This document shows, one piece after another, positions 11,383 through 23,233 of a stretch of 64,000 nt of DNA. The translations under genes and the position numbers were made by a program. This DNA comes from Stratiolaelaps scimitus. Its lineage: Eukaryota > Arthropoda > Arachnida > Mesostigmata > Laelapidae. Location of the stretch: the NCBI GenBank assembly GCA_019614645.1, contig JABWDB010000113.1, forward strand, positions 36,736-100,735. Direction: 5' to 3'. Positions within the stretch are counted from its first letter, which is position 1. Each line of letters starts with the position of its first letter. The notes beneath the pieces are model-generated. The model was not told the origin of the DNA and ran no database searches. It worked only from the letters and a program-made list of their open reading frames with translations.

Positions 11383-12482
11383 GCCGCCAACGAAACGGTT
11401 ACAGTTTTTCCGGCGGCGGCGTACTTGTGTGTTACTTGATTATGTATACTTGTGTTCTTATCTATTTTCCCTATTTCTTTCCTTGTTCGTCATTGGCGCG
11501 ACGTTGTTGCTGTTGTTGCTGTTGGAACAGCTGCCAGATACGTAGAACGCACGGGCTAGGTTAATATCTATCGCTCGTATTGGAGGAGCACCCGGCGTAT
11601 CCCCGAGGTAGGCATAGTGTCTGGGATGGTGAAGAGGAAGAGAGAGAGAGAGAGCGCTGAGTTATTCCAGGCCGGGAACGAGAGTCAGGGGACGGACGAG
11701 AGGATCAGTTGTGATGGGTTGCTCCTGATGCGTTGACCTGCCGATGTGTCTCTGCAATCCTCTGCCCGAAGCAGTACGCGGGCAGTATCCGACAGCGGGC
11801 CAAGGTAGCGAACACCGCTCTGAGAGGATTCCGTTGGTATGGATGAGCTTCAGCGAGCGATGGCAAAGATGGATACAGTTTGAACTCGACACCCTAATAG
11901 TTGTCCCGTAAGCTCGTAGTGAGTTTCGAATCTCTTTTAGGTAGAGTTTCATCACAAAGGTATGGAACAACCCCAGTATGATTCAAAATGCTTTTTTTCA
12001 CCAAAGTCGACGACGGCAGAATGGAACGACTCTAAAATCGACTTCAAATGCTCCTCTGTTTTCTGTCAAGGGATTTCCGCAAAAGAGCAAGCCTCAGAAA
12101 TTGCTAACTGTCTCCCTGCCAAGTGCTACAATAGTTCGAAACTGGTCGAAAGGTATAGAAACTGTCTGGCTGATTTGTATATGCCCCATATATGAGTTCC
12201 CTCCTGGACTCACACTCCCCTGTGGTGCCACTGTCAAGTGATTGAAGATCCGGGAGGAGTCACCCAAACGATGATGAGAAGATTCGGCTCAGTCCACCGT
12301 GGCACGATTGGAAAGGCCCTTAATGCAAACGTTCAAAAACATCTCATCGGTTGGTTTGACTTTCCGAGTTGCGTATCAATCTAAACAGATCAACAAAATA
12401 TTCGCGGGACAAACAACTTGTCCACATAGTCGCGTGACATATCTGAGTATACCCGCAGTAGATCCATAGCGGATCGTCGTAT
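9441..12482. other. mostly non-coding stretch; possible isolated exon near 10562
   Basis: There is no firm gene. A long polypyrimidine tract ending in TTTAG at about 10561 precedes an open stretch to about 10700 that can read GRSNAQGVDVDDKTPPLPAK, a proline-rich string that could be an exon; there is no partner exon. A plus frame at 11120-11545 contains an alanine run made by a GGC repeat and reads as low-complexity DNA. The plus frame 11962-12195 (77 codons) is unrecognised. A (TA)n run lies at 11083-11102. Confidence 0.35.
11345..11392. repeat. (GGC)n repeat with palindromic end
   Basis: About nine GGC units run into GCCGCCGCC, so the end can fold back on itself. It lies in an otherwise AT-rich area. 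GC-rich triplets like this often mark 5' untranslated or promoter DNA, but no gene start was identified. Confidence 0.85.
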
Positions 12483-12612
12483 AATAGAATATTATATCAC
12501 ATATGTTTAATAGAATATTATATCACATATGTTTAATAGAATATTATATCACATATGTTTAATAGAATATTATATCACATATGTTTAATAGAATATTATA
12601 TCACACATGTTC
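12483..12612. repeat. 26-bp tandem repeat, five units
   Basis: Five head-to-tail copies of a 26-base unit (AATAGAATATTATATCACAT plus ATGTTT). The first four are identical; the last has two changes. Each unit contains the palindrome ACATATGT. Confidence 0.97.
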
Positions 12613-13841
12613 TCTGTGTGCTTAAGTCTATCCAGAGGAATACCACAATTTTACCTACTCGTAGCAGTATATCTACATTTGTCCACACCACGCCACGGGC
12701 GACAAGTTGCCATATTCTTGTTGTGGTCATACTGTTGACCTGTGTGTGTTTTTTTTTTAGAAAATTACCGACCGCTCTATGACGCCTATTAAGTCGACCG
12801 CCTTTCGACGAACCCATGCGGTGTTTACCGTTGGCGGGAGCATCCGAAGTAGATATGATTTGCCAATTGCATTAAACTGAAATGGGTTTTGTCAACAACA
12901 CATCCCTCCTCAACACCACCCCGAGCTGAACAGGACAGGCCATCCGTCCTCGGGTCGCGTCACCCTGTTCTCCTTATTTTCGCTATACACGTCCCCCATA
13001 GCTGAGAATCCGTCGCTGCTGCCCCCGGGAAAATTGACCGGGTAATGCGCGCCTTCGGTATCAAAAATGTTAATCTACATATACATCATCCTTATACACG
13101 CTGTATGTCTTGCCTGTGATATTGTACGCCTCTCCCGATTGGAACATAGGTCGGTGACAAGATACTAAACTGATCTTGAAAGTCCATAGAACGTTCATTA
13201 GGCGCGTTGCCTACAGATGTAACGTCAACGTTCCATAATATAGAATCTGTAAGCATAATCGAGACGATGAGAGGGGTTGACGCCCCGCACTTTAAATGCC
13301 ATATGCAAAAGGCCGGATATGAAAGATATATTTTTCAATGTTACAACCACAAACACTCGGTCTGGAACTAACATACAAGCCAAATGCGTTGATAGGAATG
13401 GAATTGAAAACAAAATGTTCGCATGGCGAACAACCAGGGCACTTCACAATTCCTAGTTTTATATTATATATTGTATTATATATTAACAGAATAAAGTCCT
13501 CCCCCCCCCTCTGCTAAAGGGTGTGTAAATATTAAAAAAAAAAATATATATATATAAGAAACGCGGCTCAAATTGTTAAAGTGTAAAACAGAAATTACGA
13601 CAATTGGGCACTGCAAATTCTCCATATATTCGAAACAGAGGGAAATTAAAGCGCAGATGGTGCAGTCGCACAAAGTTCGATATTTGCCGCAGCACCAAGG
13701 TCAACACTAACAATGAAGAGAACACGGACGTTGCCAGGCTGAACGAACAGGTTACAAAAATGACCAATGAGGGAGCAGCTGCAAACAACTGTAGAGCAGA
13801 GCTGGAGAGAAGTTGGCCCAGAAAAATACATAACGGAAGAA
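12613..13841. other. non-coding stretch, nothing recognised
   Basis: Short frames only. There is a poly-C run at 13501-13509 and a short A/TA tract near 13533-13556. The plus frame 13604-13846 shows no domain. Confidence 0.4.
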
Positions 13842-13979
13842 GGTAAAGGTATATTGGTTTATTAATGGAGCCGCAATTTTACAATGCTTAAGCTCTCTTA
13901 TATGTCACACAGCGGGGCTCGAACCTGCGGCCTCTGGCTTCCAACAGCCAGAGCCTTAGCCGCCCAAGCCACCGCGCTG
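13842..13979 (-). mobile_element. SINE-1 copy, complete
   Basis: On the minus strand the head starts CAGCGCGGTGGCTTGGGCGG, giving an A-box-like TGGCTTGGGCGG, then a strong hairpin (CTCTGGCT ... AGCCAGAG), then the B box GGTTCGAGCCCCG. The tail follows: AAGAGAGCTTAAGCATTG, GCGGCTCCATTAATAAAC and a TTTACC repeat. The GTGGC...GGCGGCTAAGGC string resembles class II (Leu/Ser) tRNAs, which is my inference for its origin. This is the most complete copy in the window. Confidence 0.85.
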
Positions 13980-14179
13980 ATATTAAGAGAAAGAACATGA
14001 TGGGCTGGCCGAAATTCGCCACATACACGAATTCAACAGCGTCGAAGGAAGTTGCCGACCGCCGAGCGGGGGATGACTAACACAGCATACACTGGGACAG
14101 TGGTCGAACCGCACATTCGGAGAATCTGTGGTAAGGAAAATCCGACAGCAGGGCGTAAGCGGATTTTTGGTTTTTCCCC

Positions 14180-14255
14180 AAGCTGACCCTCAGCTGTTCC
14201 CCCATGTGACAGGCCTCAGCTCTTAACCTTTTTAGGTGTTACTATGAGGACCTGT
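14180..14255 (+). repeat. degenerate Rep-B fragment
   Basis: It resembles 6218-6290, sharing AGCTGACCCTCA and CTTAACCTTT with similar spacing. It is short and diverged. Confidence 0.45.
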
Positions 14256-14398
14256 AAGGCGGAGGACGTAACCGGATTTGTAGGGTGTGATACGCAGGGG
14301 AATCGGCGAAGGCCGATATGAAGGATAGATCGCTTTCACACAACATGAATGAGGTTTTTTCCCCCTTATGGAAAGAAGTGAACAAGACAACGCTAAAC

Positions 14399-14516
14399 GG
14401 TAAAGGTTTATTAGATTCGTTTATTAAAGGAGCTGCAATTTGTACAATGCTTTAGCCCTCTTATTAAATGTCCTCATCACCAAGCTCAGTGACTCGAATC
14501 TGCGGCCTATCGACTT
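14399..14516 (-). mobile_element. SINE-1 copy, degenerate
   Basis: The tail (TTAAAGGAGCTGCAATTTG on the plus strand) and a mutated B box (GACTCGAATC) keep the family order and spacing. The 5' head is missing. Confidence 0.65.
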
Positions 14517-14690
14517 CTTAAAGGAGCCGTAGGTGGGGACGGACAAAGATGGCCCGAGTCATCGAATTCGTAAAAGTATCAGGGAAGAAGGTGATAATAT
14601 TATTGTGGTAACATAAACCCTCTCGCATCACGGTCAAAGACATGGGGTCGCGCCTCTGATGTAAAAGCTCGGATTCCAGAAGTGAAATAG

Positions 14691-14693
<3 letters not shown>

Positions 14694-14726
<33 letters not shown>

Positions 14727-14933
14727 GAGTAGACGGGTGAAGCTGATAGACGTGGACGATGATGTATGGTGAGAGAGCGAGATCGAGAGGACATGGTAAC
14801 TTTATCAATCTCACAACATAGAGTATTTCGTCCATATTCTCATAACGGGCTAGCTCGGCCGTCGTCGGGGAACCGTGTGCCTTTTTGTCATACGCCACGG
14901 TGACATCGTCGACACCTCAAGGGTGTTTTCTCT

Positions 14934-14976
<43 letters not shown>

Positions 14977-15187
14977 ATATAATGGTATATTTCCTAAATG
15001 CGACATGACTCTGATAAAAATCATATCGCACTTCGTAGGTGAAAGAAAAAGGGACGGGTCATCGCACATCAGAAATCACACAAATATGATATAGCCCGCC
15101 CTTTGGTCGCGCACACAAACGCCTGCTGGGATTTCATCCAGATTTGCCGACCGTGAACAACACAGCAAGAGGAAGGAAAACAATAAC

Positions 15188-15227
<40 letters not shown>

Positions 15228-15617
15228 GAGCAAGAGAGAGCGAGAGAGAGCGCCGCAAAAAGTGTCGCCCATCTTTCCCTGTACTGTATATACAACGCTC
15301 TATGCTTGGAGGGAGGCTATCGCAACCAAGCAACTTCGCACGGTGAGAAGGAGCAGTGCACTGTTCGAACGCAGGAGCGCAACCTATCAACGCCTGCTGT
15401 CGGGTTGCGATGGAAAGTCTCTTGCGATAGACATCATCATCATTATTATCCGATGGAGAGAGGCTGACCGTTCGAAACACTGAAGGACGACAACCGAAAC
15501 AGGAAAGGATCTGGACAACTTGTCAATGAGAGAGGGCAAATTAGCAATGGTATTGATTACTTTATATAAAGGGAAGCGGCATTTGTATCTTTTTAGATAT
15601 CGAGAGGGAATCGTTGT

Positions 15618-15652
<35 letters not shown>

Positions 15653-15660
15653 TATCATAT

Positions 15661-15693
<33 letters not shown>
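14694..15693. repeat. cluster of five (TA)n microsatellites
   Basis: Tracts of about 27 to 37 bases lie near 14694-14722, 14940-14974, 15191-15222, 15621-15650 and 15667-15693. Some have CA or GA runs attached (15225-15250 is GA-rich). The cluster is immediately upstream of the DUF2236 gene. Frames rich in Tyr-Ile here are artefacts. Confidence 0.9.
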
Positions 15694-15699
<6 letters not shown>

Positions 15700-15822
15700 A
15701 TATCGTTGACTAGAAAAGCTAGTAACCAGCTGTTGATGGTTCGACTTGAGTGAATCAACTGTACAGCAGGAGGGCAAAGGAGAGTCTTTATCTACCGTGT
15801 GACTGTTTGACAGGCTAGGGCG

Positions 15823-18464
15823 ATGGAACGTGACAATGAGACGAACGAATCGAGGGAAAAGTCGACAGAGTTACCTCCGATCAGCTGGAAAATGCTCCAG
15901 GAGGGACGAAAAACAGCTTGTGGCATTGGATCCTCTCCGGGGCAGCTTCCCCCTTGGCTTGATCGAGAGGAATTCTACAGAGGACAACGGGCTTGTCGCG
16001 AAAATTTTGCCGTGTAAGTTCACCGAGCATATTCAAACAATTTCGAACGAACGATGATAAATTGTGAGAATCATACGACAACGAAATATCGACAACGGTG
16101 CCCTGGCAGACAACGAAACGCATTGAACATAACGTTACTCACGGTGGAAAAAGCGTTCGGTCACCGCCGGAGCGAAGCAAAATAGTGCGATAATAATAAT
16201 AATACGGACGCAGGCAGCCAGCAATTATAGTTACAGGTCAATTGCTCAAGACTAGGGGGTGTCATAGACAGGCATTTTCGCTTTTAGTACTACCCCCGAG
16301 TTCGATGTTGCTATAACTGTGCATTGATTGGATATATATATATATATATATCTGTGTGTGTGTGTGTGTGTGTAAACACTTGTTTATCACATAGGTTCTA
16401 TCTGGGACTGGTAGTCAGCCTTACTTTGTCGTTTACGGAAAATCACATATACGAGATCTTCTCACAAGTCCCGTCGCATGAGTCGAGTCGCGCTATGGCT
16501 AAGCGCTTCCACGGATCATTGGTGTTTCTCACGAAGTGCCTCGATCTCGACCTGTTGGACCCAAAGAGTGAAGGTGAGCTGAAATGCCCGTTCCGACCTG
16601 ACGCATCCACCTTTCTGGGTCACGATCAACAATACGGTCACTGTAGACAGCGACGAAGCTCACTAACTATGGCCGAAGAAAAAGCTTGCGCTAACTTTCG
16701 ATGAGAATGGACAAAATCACATTTGTACATATAAATAATAATTAGTATAAGTAATAATAATTAATAATATAATAGTAATAATAAGAAAGATAACTTGTAC
16801 AGCGAGGATAACTGTTTCCCTCGAGGTGGGCCTTAATAATATGTGGCTTCGAAATTGGACGGTATAGAAGTGTTTGAAAATAATCATCGCCGCGTAATCA
16901 TACTAGAGTCCTGCTTGATAATAGGACACATGTCTCGGATGCACAACGAATACGTGCACAAGCTTTCCGTACAAATATTTGTATCGTACAGAGATAAGTG
17001 TTTCTCATTTTGTGCCAACCTCGGGTCTATTTCCGTGGCAGAAAACCCTCGGTGTAGCTATGAAACGTTGCCTCAAGGACCTATCATGCCGGTCATGGTT
17101 GAATATTCTGGGCTTTCTTTAACAGTCCTACCAAAGCGACGGCACTGTAATATGTTAACTATGTCCCTGCTAAACGCTAAAATTAGTTTGACCTCTCTAC
17201 AGTTGTCCAGCTTTTGTTTTTTTTTAAAAATAATTTCTGACCCCGGGATTGTCTCAACTTGTAGCGACCTAACAAATCCTATAGTTACCTAGCACGAAAG
17301 GCAACTACGAAACGATTGGAAACGGTAAACCTACTAAAATCGATGGGAATTTTCAGGCCACCAAAGTGTGCTGGCCATCCGCTCGAAGCACAAGGTCTAC
17401 AACAGGATACTTCAAAAAAAGCTCGGTGCCCATCCGGAAGGACATCACTGGATTTCGCAGACCTATATGGCCGGCGTACAGCTGTCACTTATGTGCCCTA
17501 TTTACTTTGAGCCGTACGGTATTTCCTATGCCTCGAACGACGACCTCAAAGCTATAACGCACTTCTGGCGAGTCCTTGGTGAGCATTGACATGTACAGAC
17601 ACTTTCATGCCGAAGCAACAAAGCAAATGCTAGTACGAAACGTGTCTCTCTATTCATCGAAGCTCTCCTTAACCGTTATCTCGATGCGTTACAGGCTACA
17701 TGTTGGGCACTAGTGATCGCTATAATCCGTGTCGCGACGGGCTGCCCGGCTTGCGTCGTGTGAACAAGGAAATGATAGAGGACCTCTTAATACCCAGCAC
17801 CCTCGCGATGACGAGTCAGGTGAAGGTCTTCATACAGACTCTGTGCGATTCGATGTTTGCGACATTTTTCTTCCCCTTGCCAACGTTCAAGCCTACGATG
17901 CACATAGCCACTAATGTGAGTACCGTGTACACGTGTGTGTACTGTTCCTACCCACGTCGCATTTCTGATCTTTATGATATGGTCCCATTTTTGGGTAGCA
18001 AACCCTATGAACCTGATTCTGTGAGAATCTGTGGTTAGGCTAAGTTCATTGTCAGGTAGTCGAATCGAGGTGAATTCGAGCTTCGCTAGGGCATCGCAAC
18101 GCGACCTTGCTGAAATCATCACCGTCATATTATTTTTATTGATCTTCATCAACATCCGCACCGGTATTGAGCACGGTTCTTGGCACCCGACCCTTTTCAG
18201 GTGTTGAACAACATCGGGCTGTCCACTCCGAAACTAACGGCTGTAGAGAGTCTAACCTGGGCGGAGTCCCTATGCGTAAAAGCCATTACGCTAGCCTTTC
18301 GCAGTGGGATCTATACTTGGACTCCAGTGCGTAAATTGGCAAACGCTATCATGCGCTGGACGGTAACACGCGGGCCCTCCCAAGGACTTTCAGATGAACC
18401 GTATGGCCTCAAGACAATTTCAGACGAGAGGTTTATCTGCCCGATCTCCACAAAATCGATATAA
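15823..18464 (+). CDS. DUF2236 (MpaB / rubber-oxygenase-like) protein, five exons
   Basis: Proposed exons are 15823-16013, 16395-16573, 17357-17578, 17695-17915 and 18201-18464, joining to 1077 bases (358 residues plus stop). Donors are GTAAGT, GTGAGC, GTGAGC and GTGAGT; acceptors end CACATAG, TTTTCAG, GTTACAG and CTTTTCAG; intron phases (2, 1, 1, 0) agree at every junction. The protein shows family blocks in order: FYRGQRACRENF near residue 52, a hydrophobic segment FYLGLVVSLTLSF, HWISQTYMAGVQ, then HFWRVLGYMLGTSDRYN across the exon 3/4 junction. DUF2236 members of known function, such as bacterial latex-clearing protein and fungal MpaB, are heme oxygenases, MpaB being ER-bound; the substrate here is unknown. 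The ATG at 15823 follows an in-frame stop five codons upstream. An extra 5' exon (TTTGACAG precedes it) or a different last exon is possible. Confidence 0.82.
16331..16373. repeat. (TA)n(TG)n microsatellite in intron 1
   Basis: A TA run is followed by a TG run. It lies inside intron 1 of the DUF2236 gene, just ahead of the exon 2 acceptor. Confidence 0.9.
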
Positions 18465-18579
18465 TCAATGATTTTCAAGCAACGGTTTCGACACCTGCGT
18501 TATGTTATTGAAAAATGAGAGATATCACTCTCAAATTCGCGTTGTAAATAGAAATAACCTATGCCATAGACTGATGTTT

Positions 18580-18690
18580 ACCATGGGCTGATCCGCGCCA
18601 CCGGGAACAAACGCGCAGGACCTTTCCTTCTGGCATTGCCTCCCGCAGGACCATGACGGCCTCAGCCTAATAGCCTGTCCCCAAGTGCTT
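18580..18690 (+). mobile_element. RLE-LINE 3' fragment
   Basis: Diverged copy of 35020-35110: GGCTGATCCGCGCCACCGGG, then AACGCGCAGGACCTTTCCT. It lies just downstream of the DUF2236 stop codon and could be part of that gene's 3' untranslated region. Confidence 0.65.
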
Positions 18691-18737
18691 CTCTAATTAT
18701 TGTATATTTTAAGACGCGAATTCAATATCCGATATAG

Positions 18738-18743
18738 AATAAA
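18738..18743 (+). promoter_or_regulatory. possible polyadenylation signal of the DUF2236 gene
   Basis: AATAAA lies 274 bases after the stop codon. The hexamer is common by chance in AT-rich DNA. Confidence 0.3.
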
Positions 18744-19126
18744 TCAATGTATCCGATATCAAGAATCTGTCTATTCCATCAGTTTATTAAGTTTTCGATA
18801 TCAAATCCGACGTCTGCTCATATAGTGCGGGGGCGGTTAAGCAAGTTTGCATACCACCTTCATTATCTAATTAAAACAGAAAGAAAGTTATCGTGAAACA
18901 TCAGCTTGTGATTTAATAATGAAACAATGTACTTCGTGCATAGAAGAGGTCATTCGACCTTGTTTGATATGTGGGTATACACGCTGAAGCCAACTCCGAT
19001 TGTGGGGGGGGATCTTACAATTGGACAAGGTAATTAGCAGATATACAGTAATGGCTAAAGAGGAATATGGTTCACATCACACAGGTTCGTTTTATAAGAA
19101 GGAACAAATTTTACCAGAAAATGTAG
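18744..19126. other. non-coding stretch, nothing recognised
   Basis: No frame or repeat family was recognised. Confidence 0.4.
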
Positions 19127-19202
19127 AGGTAAAGGTAAAGGATTATTGGTTTATTAAAGGAGCTGCCAATTTTACAATAATTCAACTCTCTTGTATGTGA
19201 TG
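19127..19202 (-). mobile_element. SINE-1 tail fragment
   Basis: On the plus strand it reads GGTAAAGGTAAAG, GGTTTATTAAAGGAGCTGCC, then CAACTCTCTTGTATGTGATG, the reverse complement of the SINE-1 tail. The tRNA head is absent. Confidence 0.6.
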
Positions 19203-19889
19203 AATATGACTGACAGATATTGCGTCTGCTCTGCTGAGCTGATGAAGCTGACAAACATCTTCGCCATCAATTAATCCACCACTCATTAGTCCATTAGACA
19301 CTAATAGATCCGCCACTCATTGATGACAGTAGGTAGACAGGTATGGTAGGCAGTAGGTGGCCTAGTGATCTACATCAAGATGCAGTTCCTCCGGGCTCGA
19401 ATCGAAGACTCTTCGCTGGACTGGATAGTTCTGCCAAAGCCGGAAGCGACACTACGGCACAGACATTTGACCCTTCTGTAGAAAAAAATCAGGAAGAAGA
19501 AGTGCAGGAAGAAACAAGACAGTTCGAGCCTGAACACACAAATCACGATTCCCCAGAGCGTCCGGCCCTTTTGACAGGAAAAGTCCTGAGCCAAAACCCC
19601 TTGAGATACACGGTTCGGGCAGAGGCAGTACCGTTTCCGCGTTCTAGAGTTCTACCACTTCACATACGGCAGCATGGCTTGCCGTGCCATCTACGATAAG
19701 CTCCGTCAGCGAGAGCAGCAAGATATCGGCCAGACGCATGGTGTGATCATGAGTGGCCATACGCCTTGAGATGTTGCTGAGAAATTCAAAAAGTAGAGTG
19801 CAGAATGATATCTAAATGAGTTCTACATCGTTGATTTTAACGTCTAGTCCCTTGTGAGGTTATCGGAACGTTACAAGTTGCATCAGATT

Positions 19890-20065
19890 CTCCTTTCAAA
19901 GATGCGCTGGAGTTGCTCGAGATCAAGATTGTGTCCGTTGCTTCCTGCGGGCTCGAAGTTACTTGGGAGCATCTTTCACCTGCACAACTCGAGCGGCTGG
20001 GCCGGGTAAAGCCGTCGTTCCTGAAAGGCGTTATGGGGGTGATACATTATTGGGCACAGAATAGA
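19890..20065 (+). pseudogene. LINE-E C-terminal fragment in Z unit a
   Basis: The plus frame reads EIKIVSVASCGLEVTWEHL and LGRVKPSFLKGVMGV, matching the LINE-E segment at 2800-3050 (IATYGIQIVWDKL, DRVKPAFLKSVLGL). The reading frame decays after about 20065. Confidence 0.7.
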
Positions 20066-21464
20066 CTAGACTGCCGCCGTTGGCGACAACCCCTTACTTG
20101 TTCAAGACCTGAGGCTTTGTTTCTCATGACTAACGATCAATGGACGGGGGATCACTCAGAATGAAGCGACATATTGTAGCCCATTTTACAATATGCGGTT
20201 TTCACCATGTTAATGTGTCGGAGAGAGGGCGCTACCACAAGCCCAACTCGAACCGTTTATGTACGTATTGCAATAATGTTTGCGCCAGATATCCGAGGGA
20301 TGCACTCGGCCAATCTCACTGACCCAGCTGGTCCGTCAACAGTCCTAAACGTGTCCGTTCTTGGACATGTATCTGCCCTGAGCCGACCCCTCCCCCGGAT
20401 ACGTTTTACTGTTATTTTCATCGTTGAAATACCATTTTCTGTACGTACATAGGTATGTGTAGGTGACACAATACCGTGTGAATAAATGATGGAGATATAT
20501 ACTATTATCTGTCCAGATTATTCCGTGCTCATAGATATGCAAGTGTCGGTGACAGTCAGCTACTGATCTCGGATAGTGTTTTGCAAAGCATTTGATTGAG
20601 ATTTCCAAAACCTGACTAAAGCAGGTACCCCCGGTCCGGGAGATACCAACTCTCAATGAACTGCCCCCCCCCCCCCCCCTGCAAAAGTGCTTCCGATTCA
20701 GAAAGGTTTCGTTGGCTACCAAGAGACCCCACGATCAATCGCACCGATTGCTACATTGCGACCACATTGGCACCAAGTTCTACCTACCCTGTAGGAGACA
20801 AGTAACATGAGCAGCTGCAGAACAAATCCAGATGCACTGGTTTGTTGTAGAGGGCTAACTGAGTTCTGCCACCCCTCTGGGGCTGGTTTGAGCAATCAGG
20901 CGGAACATATGACATGGACATCGATGGTGAACTGACTTTCAACGTCTCAGATTGACTCAGACAGACCCAGTTAGAACGGGTACATATCCACTATACTCTA
21001 TCGGGATCCGCACCTGCCTGGCAGATTCGGTGGGGATCATACACGTTAATGCTAAGAAAGTGCTATCACAATATGTTCGCATCCACGTTTGAATGTGTAG
21101 CAGCGTGTTTCCTTTTAATGATAATAATAATTATTATTGCTTTGTTACACAAGAAATCTGATTAATTCTTCGACCAAAGTTAGCAGCTAACTCCTGTCCA
21201 ACTTTAACCCAAAGCAAAGCCCCCACCACAGTTGGCAGAATAGTTTCTCGTAGCTCTGCTTGAAGAAGGACGATCCTGTACTGTATAGTAATATTAAGAA
21301 GCTCCGAAGATCTGGATAATGTTAGCGCTTTAGATGAGTAACCACAAACGCCAATCTACTACACAATGGTAACTAAAAAAAGCAATTCGTTTTTTCTTCA
21401 GGGTCGCTAACCTCTATCTACTAAATCATATTCTAACGGTTCTCTTTCTCTCTCTCTGTTCAGG

Positions 21465-21625
21465 GTGTAATCATGCTTTAGGACTGACTCTCAGCCTTCA
21501 GCATTTAACGTCCACGGCATTGCTTCGTACGACGGACCTCTAAATGCAAATGTGCAACGTGGCGATCGAACCCATATGTCCTCTTACGAGTGTACTCCTA
21601 TTGAAAAGCAGGACCACCAGGCCAC
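21465..21625 (-). mobile_element. SINE-2 copy (second tRNA-derived family)
   Basis: On the minus strand the B-box-like GGTTCGATCGCC is followed by a body ACATTTGCATTTAGAGGTCC and GTGGACGTTAAATGCTGAAG. The same arrangement occurs at 25955-26160, 31785-31925, 47228-47375, 59487-59640 and 63510-63712. The A-box region is poorly kept here. Confidence 0.6.
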
Positions 21626-22426
21626 CAGGTTGGCTCAACTTTGTTCAGGGTCCGTCAGGCCAATACAGGACAGTTTACTTTATACTGTTCACTGTCCAAG
21701 GCTGTACAGGAGTGCCCCATATGAAATAAGAATTACGAAATTGTGATTCATTGATTGAGATCGGTTGTGTCTCTTGGTAGACATATCATTCACTAGAAGG
21801 AACCAGTAGATTAGAGGAGCTCGTTGTCAAGGACAGCCGCGACAAACAGTCCACATAACATGTAGTATAATATGTTTGATTGAAATTACAACAATGATTA
21901 CACGCAGAGTTCAGCGAGACAGACTTGAACTAAATCCTAGTTATTAAGATTAGAAAGTAAGGACATTTTGGGTCCTAGACTTGAAATTCTAGCCCAAGAA
22001 GCAAAATTAAAACAAAGTTCGTTTCGGACTATGGAGGACTTTTTTATTTATTATTTATACATATTAAGTGCTCTGTATGTATTAAGGCACTTTTAAATGA
22101 CAAATGGGGGTACCAGCTCTCGCCCAATGGTCTTGAGTTCATTACCTAAAGTACCTTCAAGCACAGGTGACTATCTTACTACTAAGTATTAACACAATGG
22201 CCAACCATCCTCATCTTTATACAAAAATATATTATACTATTAATATTATTATTATTGTTATGTTAATTATAGGAATTATATTAAATTAGTAATAATGTAC
22301 AATGACTATGCGTATTCACAATTAATATAAATAGTGTTAGACTAGGTATGGACTTAGGTATTGATCGGAGGGAGTGAGGGCCACTGTGGTTAATATACCT
22401 ATGTTGCCTGTCAGAGGAACCCGAGG

Positions 22427-23168
22427 CTAACAGCCAGTTCCTCGTCTTGCCGCTGATCGAATTGAAAGATCAAGCGGATACTCCTGCACCGGAGGGAGGT
22501 TCGCCCGGGCCCAGAACATTGGCCACGGCCACTGTACGCTGTTGCGAGATTCAGGCGACTCTCGCTCAACGCCACTTGATGGGTCTTCCATCTGGCTGAG
22601 GCCTCCACTCCCTTCGGCTGGGGGCACTGACTGGTTCACATTGTTGCCAAGCTCGGCAGGCGTATGAACTCTTCGTTCATGCCTCTCTACCTTGGCAGAG
22701 TTCACTGACGAAAAGTCACACGCCCGGCACTTCGTCACCCCATGGACGCGTCGGTGGATGCTCAATTTTTTGGATGTTGTGAATTCAGCACCACACTTAT
22801 CACAAGGAAGCTTGTGAGCAGCCTTGAAGTGTGCGTCGACCTCGGCCGGGCTGTTGAATTTTTTGGGGCAATGTTTGCATCGGAGCGGATCGCCCTTTGA
22901 GTGGATGTGCTGGATGTGCTCCGAAAGGGCGTCCGCTCGCGCCCGTTTGGCCCCACACTCCGGGCATATGAATGGTTTCTCCCGAGTGTGGGTTTTGATG
23001 TGCCGCTCTAGGTGATGCCGCCTGTACGATTTATAGGGGCAGCCATCTTCGAGGCATGCAAACACTGTCCCTTCAACAACCACGGCCCGAGAATTGGGGA
23101 ATAACCGCGCTGTTGGCCCTTCTTGTTGTTGTTGTTCCTGTTGTTGTTCTTGTTGTTGTTGTTCTTGT

Positions 23169-23233
<65 letters not shown>

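Noticed and set aside
11120..11545. 141-codon frame with poly-Ala as a host gene
   Set aside because: The alanine run comes from a GGC repeat, the rest shows no motif, and there is no splice or homology support.
12483..12612. CRISPR array
   Set aside because: The units are contiguous without spacers, and the window is clearly eukaryotic.
13842..13979. A functional tRNA gene
   Set aside because: It has A- and B-box-like promoters, but the cloverleaf does not close properly and it carries a LINE-like tail shared with many copies, so it is a SINE.
14885..15758. Frames rich in Tyr-Ile repeats
   Set aside because: They are translations of (TA)n microsatellites without conserved sequence around them.
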